Source: an uncultured Lachnoanaerobaculum sp. (GTDB lineage Bacteria > Bacillota > Clostridia > Lachnospirales > Lachnospiraceae). Taken from it: DNA of 64,000 nucleotides. The translations under genes were made by a program, and so were the position numbers. The stretch spans positions 1 to 64,000 of the forward strand of contig CAMQCZ010000003.1 of assembly GCA_946999385.1 (NCBI GenBank). The letters run 5' to 3'. The stretch's first letter is position 1, and each line of letters begins with the position of its first letter. Under the pieces are notes generated by a model. It did no database searches. It was given only the letters and a program-made list of their open reading frames with translations, and had not been told where the DNA came from. Shown here piece after piece: positions 41,787 to 50,925 of the stretch.

Positions 41787-43096
41787 TGAAAAGACCAATA
41801 ATGATAGCGAGCATGCATTCGGGTGCCGGGAAAACGAGCATAAGCCTGGGAATAATAAAATATTTAATTGATAATTCTATAAGCGTAAGAGCCTATAAAA
41901 CCGGACCTGATTATATTGATACGAAATTCCATTCAGAAATAAGTAATAAAGCGTGTATAAATTTGGAGCCATATTTTTTGGAAGCTAAAGATGGTAAGTT
42001 ATTAAGGAAGCAGTATAAAAAATATGATACTGAGGATATATCAATTATAGAAGCGAGTATGGCATATTATGACGGGATATATGGATTTGAGCCAAGAGCA
42101 AGTGCATATACTGTTGCCAATGCTACAAATGCAAGAGTATGTCTTATAGTTGACGAATTTGATATTGAACGAATTAATGAATATATACATAGATATGATA
42201 ATATTGAAAAAACAAGGATAGAGGCTATTATTTTAAATAAAGCCGATAAGAAGATATATAAGGCTATTAAAAAAATGATAGAGGAAAAATGTGGAGTTAG
42301 AGTTTTAGGATATTTAGAAGAAAAAAAAGATTTAAAAATAGCTTCAAGGCATTTGGGCTTAAAAATGCCTGAGGAGATAAATATTCAAAATATAGCTTCT
42401 AAAATTAAAAATTCATTGATTAAAACTTGTGATATGAGCTTTTTTTTGGAAAAGAGTTTAAAAATAGGTATTTCCAAGGATGAGGCTTTTTGCTTTTTAT
42501 ATGAGGAAAATATAAATTTACTTAAAGAAGAGGGCTTTGAAATAGTATATTTTAGTCCATTAAGAGATAAAGATATTCCAAATGATTTAGCAGCTATATT
42601 TTTATGTGGAGGATATCCGGAGCTTTATGCAAAAAAATTAGAGGAAAATATAGAATTCAAAAAAAATTTGTTGCTTAAATTGAAAAGCGGCTTGCCTTTT
42701 ATAGCTGAATGTGGAGGTTTTATGTATTTACATAATAGCTTGGAGGGCATTGATAATAAAAAATATAAGATGCTGGGATTTTTTGATTTTGATGCATATA
42801 GGACGGATAAATTACAAAGATTTGGATATATAGAAATAAGGGCAAAAAAAGATAATATTTTATTAAAAAAAGATGAAGTATTCAGATCACATGAATTTCA
42901 TCATTGGGACAGTGCAAATTCCGGTTGTAGCTGTATAGCAACAAAAGCAAATAAAAGTAAGACTTGGGAATGTATACATTCTAATGAAAATATGTTTGCG
43001 GGCTTTCCTCATATATATTTTGCCGGAAATAAAAATATGCTGAAAAATTTGAAGAGGACTTGTAAAAAATATAGGAAAGAGCAAAATGGATTATAA
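41783..43096 (+). CDS. cbiA: Cobyrinate a,c-diamide synthase CbiA
   Basis: Amidates the a and c side chains of cobyrinic acid using glutamine and ATP. The protein is 437 residues. The N-terminal P-loop domain has MHSGAGKTSISLG and YKTGPDYIDTKFH. The C-terminal glutaminase-like domain has IFLCGGYPELYAKKLEEN and FIAECGGFMYL with the nucleophile Cys, then SHEFHHWD. All key motifs are intact. It overlaps the previous gene (ATGATGA) and cobT (11 bases). Confidence 0.93.
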   Translation: MMKRPIMIASMHSGAGKTSISLGIIKYLIDNSISVRAYKTGPDYIDTKFHSEISNKACINLEPYFLEAKDGKLLRKQYKKYDTEDISIIEASMAYYDGIYGFEPRASAYTVANATNARVCLIVDEFDIERINEYIHRYDNIEKTRIEAIILNKADKKIYKAIKKMIEEKCGVRVLGYLEEKKDLKIASRHLGLKMPEEINIQNIASKIKNSLIKTCDMSFFLEKSLKIGISKDEAFCFLYEENINLLKEEGFEIVYFSPLRDKDIPNDLAAIFLCGGYPELYAKKLEENIEFKKNLLLKLKSGLPFIAECGGFMYLHNSLEGIDNKKYKMLGFFDFDAYRTDKLQRFGYIEIRAKKDNILLKKDEVFRSHEFHHWDSANSGCSCIATKANKSKTWECIHSNENMFAGFPHIYFAGNKNMLKNLKRTCKKYRKEQNGL

Positions 43097-44141
43097 AGAT
43101 TTACAAAAAATTTTAGATAATATAAAACCGAGTAATAAGAAAATAAAAAAGCTTTCCAAGCTGAAATGGGATAATATAGCAAAGCCTCTTGACGGATTGG
43201 GAGAGCTTGAAAATATAATATCTAAAATAGCAGGTATTCAGGAAAATATTGATATAGATATTTCTAAGAAGGCTATTTTGATAATGTGTTCTGATAATGG
43301 AGTAGTTGAAGAAGGTATTTCACAAGCCGGTATGGAGGTTACAAAAATTGTTAGTGAAAATTTTTGTAAGGGTATTGCAAGTATTAATATTTTATCTAAA
43401 TATACTAATACACAGGTTATAGCTGTTGATGTCGGAATTAAGGGTGATACCTTTGGCCCCATAAATAAAAAAATTGCAAATGGTACAAAAAATTTTTATC
43501 TTGAAGCGGCTATGAGCAAGGCTCAAGCTCTGGAAGCCATATTTGTAGGTATAGAAATGGTAAAAGCTTGTAAAGATAAGGGCTTTAAAATATTAGGCTG
43601 TGGAGAGATGGGTATAGGTAATACTACAACGAGTGCCACACTCGCAAGTATTTTTTTAAAAAAGGATGTTGAAAAGGTTACAGGTAAGGGAGCAGGACTT
43701 AGTGAGAGCTTATATTTAAAAAAAATAGATATTATAAAAAGGTCTATTTTGAAAAGAAATATAGATAAAATGGATATTTTTGATATCTTATCAAGCTTTG
43801 GAGGCTTTGATATAGTTAGTCTTGTAGGCTTATTTATAGGTGCCGCATTTTACAAAATGCCGATAATTATGGATGGCTTAATAACTAATATAGCGGCATT
43901 TATAGCAATAAAATTGAATGAAAATTGTAGGGATTATATTATTGCTTCACATAAGGGTAAGGAACCTGCTTGCAAATATTTGTTGAGTAAAATGAAATTG
44001 AAAGCCGTCTTGGATGCAAATTTTTGTTTAGGTGAAGGGATGGGGAGTGCCTATCTTTTTTCTTTAATTGAGATGAGCTTAGGGGTATATAATAGCAGAT
44101 CAAGTTTTGAAAGTATAAATGTAGAAAAATATAAGAGGTAA
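43086..44141 (+). CDS. cobT: Nicotinate-nucleotide:dimethylbenzimidazole phosphoribosyltransferase
   Basis: Activates the lower ligand base for cobalamin by moving phosphoribose from NaMN. The protein is 351 residues, the normal CobT length. It shows KWDNIAKPLDGLGELE, MCSDNGVVEEGISQAG (the catalytic region), KILGCGEMGIGNTTTSA and the C-terminal FDIVSLVGLFIGAAFYKMPIIMDG. The base substrate (DMB or another) cannot be told. It overlaps cbiA by 11 bases; cobU follows after one base. Confidence 0.95.
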   Translation: MDYKDLQKILDNIKPSNKKIKKLSKLKWDNIAKPLDGLGELENIISKIAGIQENIDIDISKKAILIMCSDNGVVEEGISQAGMEVTKIVSENFCKGIASINILSKYTNTQVIAVDVGIKGDTFGPINKKIANGTKNFYLEAAMSKAQALEAIFVGIEMVKACKDKGFKILGCGEMGIGNTTTSATLASIFLKKDVEKVTGKGAGLSESLYLKKIDIIKRSILKRNIDKMDIFDILSSFGGFDIVSLVGLFIGAAFYKMPIIMDGLITNIAAFIAIKLNENCRDYIIASHKGKEPACKYLLSKMKLKAVLDANFCLGEGMGSAYLFSLIEMSLGVYNSRSSFESINVEKYKR

Positions 44142-44142
44142 A

Positions 44143-44679
44143 ATGATATATATATATGGTGCGGCAAATAGTGGGAAAAGTAAGCTTGCAGAGAATATGA
44201 TACTTGAGCTTGAAAAAAAATATGATGAAAATTTAGATAAAGTATATTTGGCTTGTATGAAAATCTATGATGATGAGGATAAAAAAAGAGTTGAAAAGCA
44301 TAGATTACAACGCAAAACTAAGGGGTTTAGAACGATAGAAGCATATGAAAATTTGGCAAAATCCGATATAAAGCCAAACAGTCTTGTTTTATTGGAATGT
44401 ATGTCAAATTATGTTGCAAATAATAAATTCAGGGATGATTTTAAAGTTATAGAAAATGAAATATTATTAAAAAAATTATGGAAGGATTTAGTTTTGCTTG
44501 ATAGAAGCTGTAGAGAGCTTGTTATAGTAGGAAATGATATTTATAACAATAAGGAAGATAAGAAAAATGAATTTTCAAAGGAGACCTTAGATTATATTTC
44601 TCTTATGTATGCTCTTCATATAAAGCTTAAAAATTATTCGAAGAAGGTACATGAAGTTGTTTTTTCTTTTGTTATTTAA
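44143..44679 (+). CDS. cobU: Adenosylcobinamide kinase/guanylyltransferase CobU
   Basis: Assembles the nucleotide loop by phosphorylating and then guanylylating adenosylcobinamide. The protein is 178 residues with the P-loop YGAANSGKSKLAE (the common form is GGxRSGKS), the family HRLQRKTKGFRTIEA (catalytic His region) and LLECMSNYVAN. AAGAGG ribosome site one base after cobT. It is the last cobalamin gene in this operon; cobS, cobC and cbiB-type genes are not in the window. Confidence 0.9.
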   Translation: MIYIYGAANSGKSKLAENMILELEKKYDENLDKVYLACMKIYDDEDKKRVEKHRLQRKTKGFRTIEAYENLAKSDIKPNSLVLLECMSNYVANNKFRDDFKVIENEILLKKLWKDLVLLDRSCRELVIVGNDIYNNKEDKKNEFSKETLDYISLMYALHIKLKNYSKKVHEVVFSFVI

Positions 44680-44698
44680 TGAATTATATTATAAAATA

Positions 44699-44707
44699 TG
44701 CTAGAAT
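44699..44707 (+). promoter_or_regulatory. Possible extended -10 promoter of pepT
   Basis: TGC-TAGAAT (44699-44707), an extended -10, 28 bases before pepT. No good -35 is seen, which extended -10 promoters can tolerate. Confidence 0.4.
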
Positions 44708-44735
44708 AAAAATATTATATTGGATGGAGATTAAA

Positions 44736-45962
44736 ATGGATAAATTACTGGATAGATTTTTAAGATATGTAAAAAAAGAAACAAGATCTGATGCAAAAAG
44801 TAAAACTGTTCCAAGTACAACAAATCAGACTTTATTTTTAAAGGATCTGGAAAAAGAGCTTATAGAGCTTGGATTTAGTGATATAAAATTAAATAGTGAA
44901 AATAGTTTTTTGACAGCTACTATACCTGCTACAAGTAAAAAGAAAATACCTACTGTAGGATTTATTGCACATATAGATACAGCAGATTTTGAAGCTGAAA
45001 ATATAAAGCCTAAGATACATGAAAAATATGACGGTAAGGATATTATTTTAAATGAAAAAGGAAATATTATATTATCACCTGAAGAATTTCCAAATTTAAA
45101 AAATTATATAGGAAAGACTCTTATTACTACAGATGGTAATACATTATTGGGAGCTGATGATAAAGCCGGAGTTGCAGAAATAGTTACTGCTGGAGTATAT
45201 CTTTTGAAAAATCCTAATATAGAGCATGGAAGAATAAGAATAGCCTTTGGACCGGATGAGGAGATAGGAAGAGGTGCGGATCTTTTTGATGTAAATGAAT
45301 TTGATTGTGATTTTGCATATACAGTTGATGGCGGCCCATTAGGAGAATTGGAGTATGAAAGCTTTAATGCCGCCAGAGCAGAAGTAAAAATACAGGGTAA
45401 AAATGTTCATCCGGGTAGTGCCAAGGATACTATGGTTAATTCTATGAGCTTAGCTATAGAATTTGATAGATCACTTCCTAAATATTCAAGACCTGAATAT
45501 ACTGATAATAGACAAGGCTTTTTTCATCTTTGCTCTATAAATGGAGAGGTTGAATTTACAACATTGGAATATATTATTAGAGATCATGATATGAAATTAT
45601 TTGAGGCTAAGAAAGCATATATAAATAATTTAGCTAAAAATATGAATAAATCCTTAGATAAGGATAGAATAAGTATAAAAATTGAAGATGAATATTATAA
45701 TATGGGCGATATTATAAAAAAGGATTTTCGTTGTATAGATGTTGCAAAGAAGGCTATGGAAAATCTTGATATAGAAGCTGTTATAAAGCCTATAAGAGGA
45801 GGCACTGACGGATCTAAAATAAGCTTTATGGGCTTGCCTACTCCTAATCTTTTTGCAGGTGGAGAAAATTTCCATGGAAGATATGAATTTTGTTGCCTTG
45901 AAAGTATGGAAAAAGCAAGAGATTTAATTATTGAAATATCAAAAATAGTAACAACTTTATAG
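44736..45962 (+). CDS. pepT: Tripeptide aminopeptidase PepT
   Basis: Dizinc M20B peptidase of 408 residues, the same length as E. coli PepT, releasing N-terminal residues from tripeptides. I start at ATG 44736 (MDKLLDRFLRYVK, with GGAGA upstream), not at the in-frame 44679. Zinc-site motifs are FIAHIDTADF (His/Asp), LGADDKAGVAEI (Asp), GPDEEIGRGAD (catalytic and ligand Glu), TVDGGPLGELEYE, and a C-terminal His in NFHGRYEF. It lies after the cobalamin operon and 12 bases before apbE. Confidence 0.95.
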   Translation: MDKLLDRFLRYVKKETRSDAKSKTVPSTTNQTLFLKDLEKELIELGFSDIKLNSENSFLTATIPATSKKKIPTVGFIAHIDTADFEAENIKPKIHEKYDGKDIILNEKGNIILSPEEFPNLKNYIGKTLITTDGNTLLGADDKAGVAEIVTAGVYLLKNPNIEHGRIRIAFGPDEEIGRGADLFDVNEFDCDFAYTVDGGPLGELEYESFNAARAEVKIQGKNVHPGSAKDTMVNSMSLAIEFDRSLPKYSRPEYTDNRQGFFHLCSINGEVEFTTLEYIIRDHDMKLFEAKKAYINNLAKNMNKSLDKDRISIKIEDEYYNMGDIIKKDFRCIDVAKKAMENLDIEAVIKPIRGGTDGSKISFMGLPTPNLFAGGENFHGRYEFCCLESMEKARDLIIEISKIVTTL

Positions 45963-45974
45963 AAAGTAAAAGGT

Positions 45975-47033
45975 ATGTATATAAAAAATATATTTAAGCT
46001 TATATTAATTATTATAATAGGGCTTAGCCTGTCAGCTTGTAAATATAAAAAGCCTGAGCATAGATACACACAGAGCTTTATCGGTGTATTTGATACTGCA
46101 ACACAAGTTATAGGATATGCCGAAAATGAGAAAGAATTTTCAAAAACGATTTCCTTGATAAAAGAGGAGCTTAATAAATATCATAAATATTATGATATTT
46201 ACCATAATTATGAAAATATTAATAATATAAAAACAATTAATGATAATGCCGGAAAAAAGCCGGTTAAGGTTGACAAAGAAATTATTGATTTACTTAAATT
46301 TTCAAAAGATGTATATTATAGAACTAATGGAAAAGTTAATATAGCTATGGGCAGTGTATTAAAATTGTGGCACGATAAGAGAGAGATAGCTATAAATGAC
46401 AGTAAGAAGGCTTCTTTGCCTGAGTTTTCTGATTTGAAGGCTGCAAGCTTGCATACGGATATAGAAAAATTAATTATAAATGAAAAAGAAGGTACAGTAT
46501 TTTTGGATGATAAAGATATGCTTTTAGATGTAGGCTCGGTAGCAAAGGGATATGCCACTGAAGCTCTTGCAAATTTTTTGGAAAAAAAAGGATATAGCAA
46601 TTTATTGCTTTCTGTAGGTGGCAATGTTAGGGCTATAGGATATAAATTGTCAGATGATAATAAAAAGATCCCTTGGGCTGTAGGAATACAAAATCCTGAT
46701 TTAAATAGTGATAAAAAAAGTGTGGCAACATTGAATTTAGTAGATTCAAGTTTGGTAACAAGTGGTATTTATGAACGTTTTTATATGTTTGAGGGTAAAA
46801 ATTATCATCATATAATAAATCCTGATACACTATATCCTGAGCATGATTATTTATCAATTTCTATTGTAAGTAAAAGCTCAGCTCTTGCAGATGCACTTAG
46901 TACAGCAGTATTTAATATGAGCTTAGATGAAGGGCAAAATTTTATAAATTCATATGATGGTGTTGAAGCTATGTGGATATTGTCAGATTCAAGCTTTGTA
47001 TATAGTAAAGGATTTGAGGAATTAAAAAAATAA
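45975..47033 (+). CDS. apbE: FAD:protein FMN transferase ApbE (lipoprotein)
   Basis: Attaches FMN covalently to a Thr or Ser of extracytoplasmic flavoproteins such as RnfG- or FMN-bind-domain proteins. The protein is 352 residues; the N-terminal lipobox ends in LSAC-K (Cys22). Core motifs are LDVGSVAKGYATEA, SVGGNVRAIG and, near the end, SALADALSTAVFNMSLDEG with the metal-site Asp. The gene after it encodes a NusG-II protein, the usual partner of ApbE in Clostridia. No rnf or FMN-bind target gene is in the window. Confidence 0.93.
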   Translation: MYIKNIFKLILIIIIGLSLSACKYKKPEHRYTQSFIGVFDTATQVIGYAENEKEFSKTISLIKEELNKYHKYYDIYHNYENINNIKTINDNAGKKPVKVDKEIIDLLKFSKDVYYRTNGKVNIAMGSVLKLWHDKREIAINDSKKASLPEFSDLKAASLHTDIEKLIINEKEGTVFLDDKDMLLDVGSVAKGYATEALANFLEKKGYSNLLLSVGGNVRAIGYKLSDDNKKIPWAVGIQNPDLNSDKKSVATLNLVDSSLVTSGIYERFYMFEGKNYHHIINPDTLYPEHDYLSISIVSKSSALADALSTAVFNMSLDEGQNFINSYDGVEAMWILSDSSFVYSKGFEELKK

Positions 47034-47034
47034 T

Positions 47035-47415
47035 ATGAAGATAAAAAATGATATAATATTGGTTTTGGTAATTTTAGCTGTGGCCTTCACAAGCATAGTA
47101 TTTATAAATATTAAAAAAAATATTAAAAAAAAGGATTCAAGTGAAGCTGTTATTATAAGTGTTAATGGTAAGCTTAAAAAAGAAATAGATTTATCAAAGG
47201 ATGGAGATTATAGTATAGAAGATGATAAGGGAAGTTATAATATAATAAGCATTAAAGATAAGTCTGTCAGGATGAAGGAAGCTAATTGCCCCGATAAACT
47301 TTGCATTCATCAAGGAACGATTAGCAAAAATGGAGAAGCTATCGTTTGCCTTCCACATAGCTTAGTAGTAGAGATAAAGAGTAAGAATAAGTCTGATATA
47401 GATATAGTAAGGTGA
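47035..47415 (+). CDS. NusG domain II-containing membrane-anchored protein
   Basis: A 126-residue protein with an N-terminal membrane anchor (IILVLVILAVAFTSIVFI) and an outward domain matching the NusG_II family, with conserved Cys/His motif ANCPDKLCIHQGTI...IVCLPHSLVVEI. It starts one base after apbE. The family often occurs with ApbE and Rnf-type electron transport genes. The Cys pattern could bind metal or form disulfides; the function is unknown. Confidence 0.85.
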   Translation: MKIKNDIILVLVILAVAFTSIVFINIKKNIKKKDSSEAVIISVNGKLKKEIDLSKDGDYSIEDDKGSYNIISIKDKSVRMKEANCPDKLCIHQGTISKNGEAIVCLPHSLVVEIKSKNKSDIDIVR

Positions 47416-47427
47416 TAGAGGATTAAA

Positions 47428-48552
47428 GTGGAAAAAGAATTTATACAAACAATAGAAAATAGAAGCTCAAAAATAATGAGAGTTTCAATAGCAGGAATTA
47501 TAGTTAATATACTTTTGGCAATAACAAAATTAATTATAGGCTTTAGTACAAATTCTATTGCAATAATTGGAGATGCTATGAATAATATAAGTGATTTCAG
47601 CTCTTCAATAATAACTATAGTAGGTACTAAAATAGCAAATAAAAAGCCTGACAGAGAGCATCCTTTCGGACATGGGAGAATAGAATATTTAACCGCCTTA
47701 ATAATTGGGCTTGCTATTTTTGCTACAGGCTTGCAAATTTTAATAAGCTCTATAAAAAGTTTGAATCATAAAAGCGATTATTCTTTTAATTTTATAGTAG
47801 TTATAATTATGTTTGTAACTATAATAGTTAAAATAATTTTAGGAATATATACAGAAATAAGAGGAAAATATTTAGGAAGTGAAGCATTAGTAGGCTCAGG
47901 TAAGGATTCAAAAAATGATGCTTTGGTAACAAGTGTAGCTTTTATATCTATGATTATATATATTTATTTTAAAATATCTATAGATTCTATTGCAGGTTCT
48001 ATAATCTCTTTATTCATTTTAAAATCAGGCTTTGAGATTATTTTTGATACTATAAAAATGATTTTAGGAAAAAGGGTAGATGAAGATATTTCCAAGGCTG
48101 TATACAATATGCTAGATTCAAATGATTTGATTATATCAGCTCATGATTTAATCCTTAATACATATGGACCAAGTACAATTATAGGCAGTATTAATGTTGA
48201 TATAGATCATGAAAAGACTGTTGGTCAGATATATCCTATTTTACATAAGCTACAATTAGAAATATATGAAAAATTAAAAATATATCTTGTTTTTGGAATT
48301 TATTCTATAGATAAGCATTCTATAGAAGCTAAAAAGGTATTGGAAATATTAAAAAAAATCGAAAAAAATGAAAGCTATATTTTGGGCTGTCATGGAGTTA
48401 TAGTAGATAAAGATAATAATGAAATATATTGTGATATTTTATTAGATTTTATGGCTGATAAAGAGGATATAAAATCAAAAATAGAAAAGATATTAGGGGA
48501 AGAATTTCCTGAATATAAGTTGCATATTACATTAGATTTGGAGTTTGCATAA
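47428..48552 (+). CDS. Cation diffusion facilitator (CDF) metal transporter
   Basis: Divalent metal exporter of 374 residues. It has six membrane helices with the family motifs GDAMNNISDFSSS in helix 2 and PFGHGRIEYLTALIIG, then a second metal-site helix, and a long C-terminal cytoplasmic domain (about residues 215-374). The helix-2 site reads D-x-x-N-x-x-S-D, so Asn is in the site and the metal (Mn, Fe, Zn or Co) cannot be assigned. Start is GTG 47428 behind AGAGG. It follows the NusG-II gene and precedes ruvA. Confidence 0.88.
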   Translation: MEKEFIQTIENRSSKIMRVSIAGIIVNILLAITKLIIGFSTNSIAIIGDAMNNISDFSSSIITIVGTKIANKKPDREHPFGHGRIEYLTALIIGLAIFATGLQILISSIKSLNHKSDYSFNFIVVIIMFVTIIVKIILGIYTEIRGKYLGSEALVGSGKDSKNDALVTSVAFISMIIYIYFKISIDSIAGSIISLFILKSGFEIIFDTIKMILGKRVDEDISKAVYNMLDSNDLIISAHDLILNTYGPSTIIGSINVDIDHEKTVGQIYPILHKLQLEIYEKLKIYLVFGIYSIDKHSIEAKKVLEILKKIEKNESYILGCHGVIVDKDNNEIYCDILLDFMADKEDIKSKIEKILGEEFPEYKLHITLDLEFA

Positions 48553-48561
48553 AGGAGTAAA

Positions 48562-49155
48562 ATGATTTCATTTATAAGAGCAAGGCTTGTAGATATTTCA
48601 GGAGATAAGGTGATTGTAGATACAGGCAGTATAGGTTTGGAAATAAATATACCTTATTCAAGCATAGAAAAATTACCTGAAATAGAATCGGAAATTTTAT
48701 TATATACATATTTTAAGGTTGCAGAAGATGCTATGAGCTTATATGGTTTTATAAGTAAAAGGCAGCTTGAGATATTCAAATTACTTATAAGTGTAAATGG
48801 TGTAGGTCCAAAAGGTGCTTTAGCTATATTATCAATACTTGAAGTGGATGATTTGGTTTTGGCAATAATTGGAGAAGATGAAAAAATAATATCAAAAGCC
48901 AGCGGTATAGGTGTAAAAACTGCGAAGAGAATAATAATAGAATTAAAAGATAAAATAAAAATAGAAAATATTATAGAAGAAGATAAAAATATAAAAATTA
49001 ATAATAAAAACTTACAAATTATAAAAGAAACGATAGAAGCTTTAACAGCCTTAGGATATTCATCAAGTGATGCCGCTAAAAGTGTTAAGGCTTTAGAAAT
49101 AACTGAAGATATGAATGCTTCAAAGTTACTTAAGCTGGCACTCAAAAAATTATAG
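48562..49155 (+). CDS. ruvA: Holliday junction branch migration complex subunit RuvA
   Basis: Binds four-way DNA junctions and loads RuvB. The protein is 197 residues with the N-terminal OB fold (FIRARLVDISGDKVIVDTG), helix-hairpin-helix motifs (LISVNGVGPKGALAIL, ASGIGVKTAKRIIIELKDK) and the C-terminal RuvB-contact domain (ALTALGYSSSDAAKSVKAL). AAAGGAG ribosome site, 9 bases after the CDF gene and 8 bases before ruvB. Confidence 0.95.
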   Translation: MISFIRARLVDISGDKVIVDTGSIGLEINIPYSSIEKLPEIESEILLYTYFKVAEDAMSLYGFISKRQLEIFKLLISVNGVGPKGALAILSILEVDDLVLAIIGEDEKIISKASGIGVKTAKRIIIELKDKIKIENIIEEDKNIKINNKNLQIIKETIEALTALGYSSSDAAKSVKALEITEDMNASKLLKLALKKL

Positions 49156-49163
49156 GTGTATAC

Positions 49164-50165
49164 ATGAAAAGAAAAATTATAAATACCCAATTAAGCAAGG
49201 AAGATGCACAAATAGAAAAAACTCTTAGACCGGCATATTTGTCGGAATATATTGGTCAGGAGAAATTAAAAAATAATTTAAAAATATATATCGAAGCTGC
49301 TAAGCTTAGAAATGAAAGTCTTGATCATGTTTTATTTTATGGTCCTCCGGGGCTTGGAAAAACTACATTAAGTACAATTATTGCCAATGAATTAGGAGTT
49401 AATATAAAAATAACTTCAGGACCTGCAATAGAAAAGCCTGGAGATATGGCGGCTATTCTAAGCAGTCTTGATGAAGGTGATGTTTTATTTATAGATGAAA
49501 TTCATAGATTAAATAAGCAGGTTGAGGAGCTTTTATATCCTGCTATGGAAGACTTTGCTATAGATATTATTATAGGAAAGGAACAAGGTTCAAAAAGTAT
49601 AAGATTGGATTTGCCAAAATTTACATTGATAGGAGCGACGACAAGAGTAGGGCTTTTATCTGCACCTCTTAGAGATAGATTCGGAGTTGTGCAAAAATTA
49701 GAATTTTATACAATAAAGGAGCTGAAGGATATAATAAACCGTTCTGCTACAGTTTTAGGAATAGAGGTAGATAAAGAAGGCTCTCTTGAAATGGCAAGAA
49801 GAAGTAGAGGCACTCCAAGACTTGCAAATAGACTTTTAAAAAGAGTTAGAGATTTTGCACAGGTAAAATATGATGGAAATATTACAAAAGAGGTTGCCGA
49901 TTATGCTCTTGATATTTTAGATGTAGACAGATTGGGACTTGATAATAATGATAGGGAAATATTACTCACTATTATAGAAAAATTTTCCGGAGGGCCTGTA
50001 GGTCTTGATACCTTAGCTGCAAGCTTAGGAGAAGATTCAGGAACATTGGAGGAGGTTTATGAGCCTTATTTATTAATGAATGGTCTTTTGAATAGAACTC
50101 CAAGAGGTAGAGTTGCAACAGATAATGCCTATATACATTTAGGGCTTAGTAAGGTGGAGCAATGA
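49164..50165 (+). CDS. ruvB: Holliday junction branch migration ATPase RuvB
   Basis: Hexameric AAA+ motor that drives branch migration. The protein is 333 residues, the usual length. It has Walker A GPPGLGKTT, Walker B LFIDEIHRL, sensor 1 LIGATTR, the arginine-finger region LRDRFGV, and a C-terminal winged helix ending in RTPRGRVAT. Its stop overlaps the yaaA start (ATGA). No SOS box is evident near ruvA, unlike in E. coli. Confidence 0.97.
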   Translation: MKRKIINTQLSKEDAQIEKTLRPAYLSEYIGQEKLKNNLKIYIEAAKLRNESLDHVLFYGPPGLGKTTLSTIIANELGVNIKITSGPAIEKPGDMAAILSSLDEGDVLFIDEIHRLNKQVEELLYPAMEDFAIDIIIGKEQGSKSIRLDLPKFTLIGATTRVGLLSAPLRDRFGVVQKLEFYTIKELKDIINRSATVLGIEVDKEGSLEMARRSRGTPRLANRLLKRVRDFAQVKYDGNITKEVADYALDILDVDRLGLDNNDREILLTIIEKFSGGPVGLDTLAASLGEDSGTLEEVYEPYLLMNGLLNRTPRGRVATDNAYIHLGLSKVEQ

Positions 50166-50914
50166 AAATGATTATAAGTCCCTCAAAGACAATAAAGCAA
50201 AAGGATAATTATTTTTTAAATATTACAGAGCCTATATTTATAGAGAAAACCGACAGCTTATTAAAATATATACAAGCCTTAGATTATGATGAATGTAAAG
50301 AACTTTGGAAATGTAATGATAAGCTTGCTACTCTTAATTTTGAAAGATTTCAAAATATGAAGCTTGATGAGAATATTGTACCTGCTATATTTGCTTATGA
50401 GGGTTTGCAATATACTTATATTTGTGCTCATACACTTGATAATAATGCTATAAGCTACATTGAAAAAAATTTGTGTATTTTATCGGGATTTTATGGTATT
50501 TTGAAACCAAGCACAGGCATTTGCCCATATAGGTTGGAAATGCTGTCAAATATAAATTATATGGGCTTTAGCAATTTATATGATTATTGGTCGGATGATT
50601 TGGCAGATTATTTAGAAAAAAATAGTGATGGATTAATATTAAATCTGGCTTCAAAGGAGTATTCAAAAGCTATTTTTAAATATCAAAAACAAAAAAAATT
50701 AAGAATAATTACAATTAATTTTTGTGAAAATTATAATGGGAAGCTAAAGCAGAAGGCTTCTTTTGCGAAAATGGCAAGAGGAGAATTTGTGAGAGAAATG
50801 GCAATAAATAATATAGAAAAGCTTGAAGATATAAAGAAATTAAAAATATTGGATTATAAATTTTCAAAAGAAAATTCCAACGATGAAGAGTTAATATTTA
50901 TAAAAGAAAAATAA
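50162..50914 (+). CDS. yaaA: YaaA-family peroxide-stress protein
   Basis: A 250-residue protein of the YaaA/DUF328 family, reported in E. coli to limit DNA damage by reducing free iron during peroxide stress. It has the N-terminal MKMIISPSKT, a central YICAHTLDN...CILSGFYGILKPSTGICPYRLEM, and the C-terminal KMARGEFVREMAIN, all typical. It overlaps ruvB by four bases and is followed by lepA after 11 bases. Confidence 0.92.
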   Translation: MKMIISPSKTIKQKDNYFLNITEPIFIEKTDSLLKYIQALDYDECKELWKCNDKLATLNFERFQNMKLDENIVPAIFAYEGLQYTYICAHTLDNNAISYIEKNLCILSGFYGILKPSTGICPYRLEMLSNINYMGFSNLYDYWSDDLADYLEKNSDGLILNLASKEYSKAIFKYQKQKKLRIITINFCENYNGKLKQKASFAKMARGEFVREMAINNIEKLEDIKKLKILDYKFSKENSNDEELIFIKEK

Positions 50915-50925
50915 AAGAGGTATTT

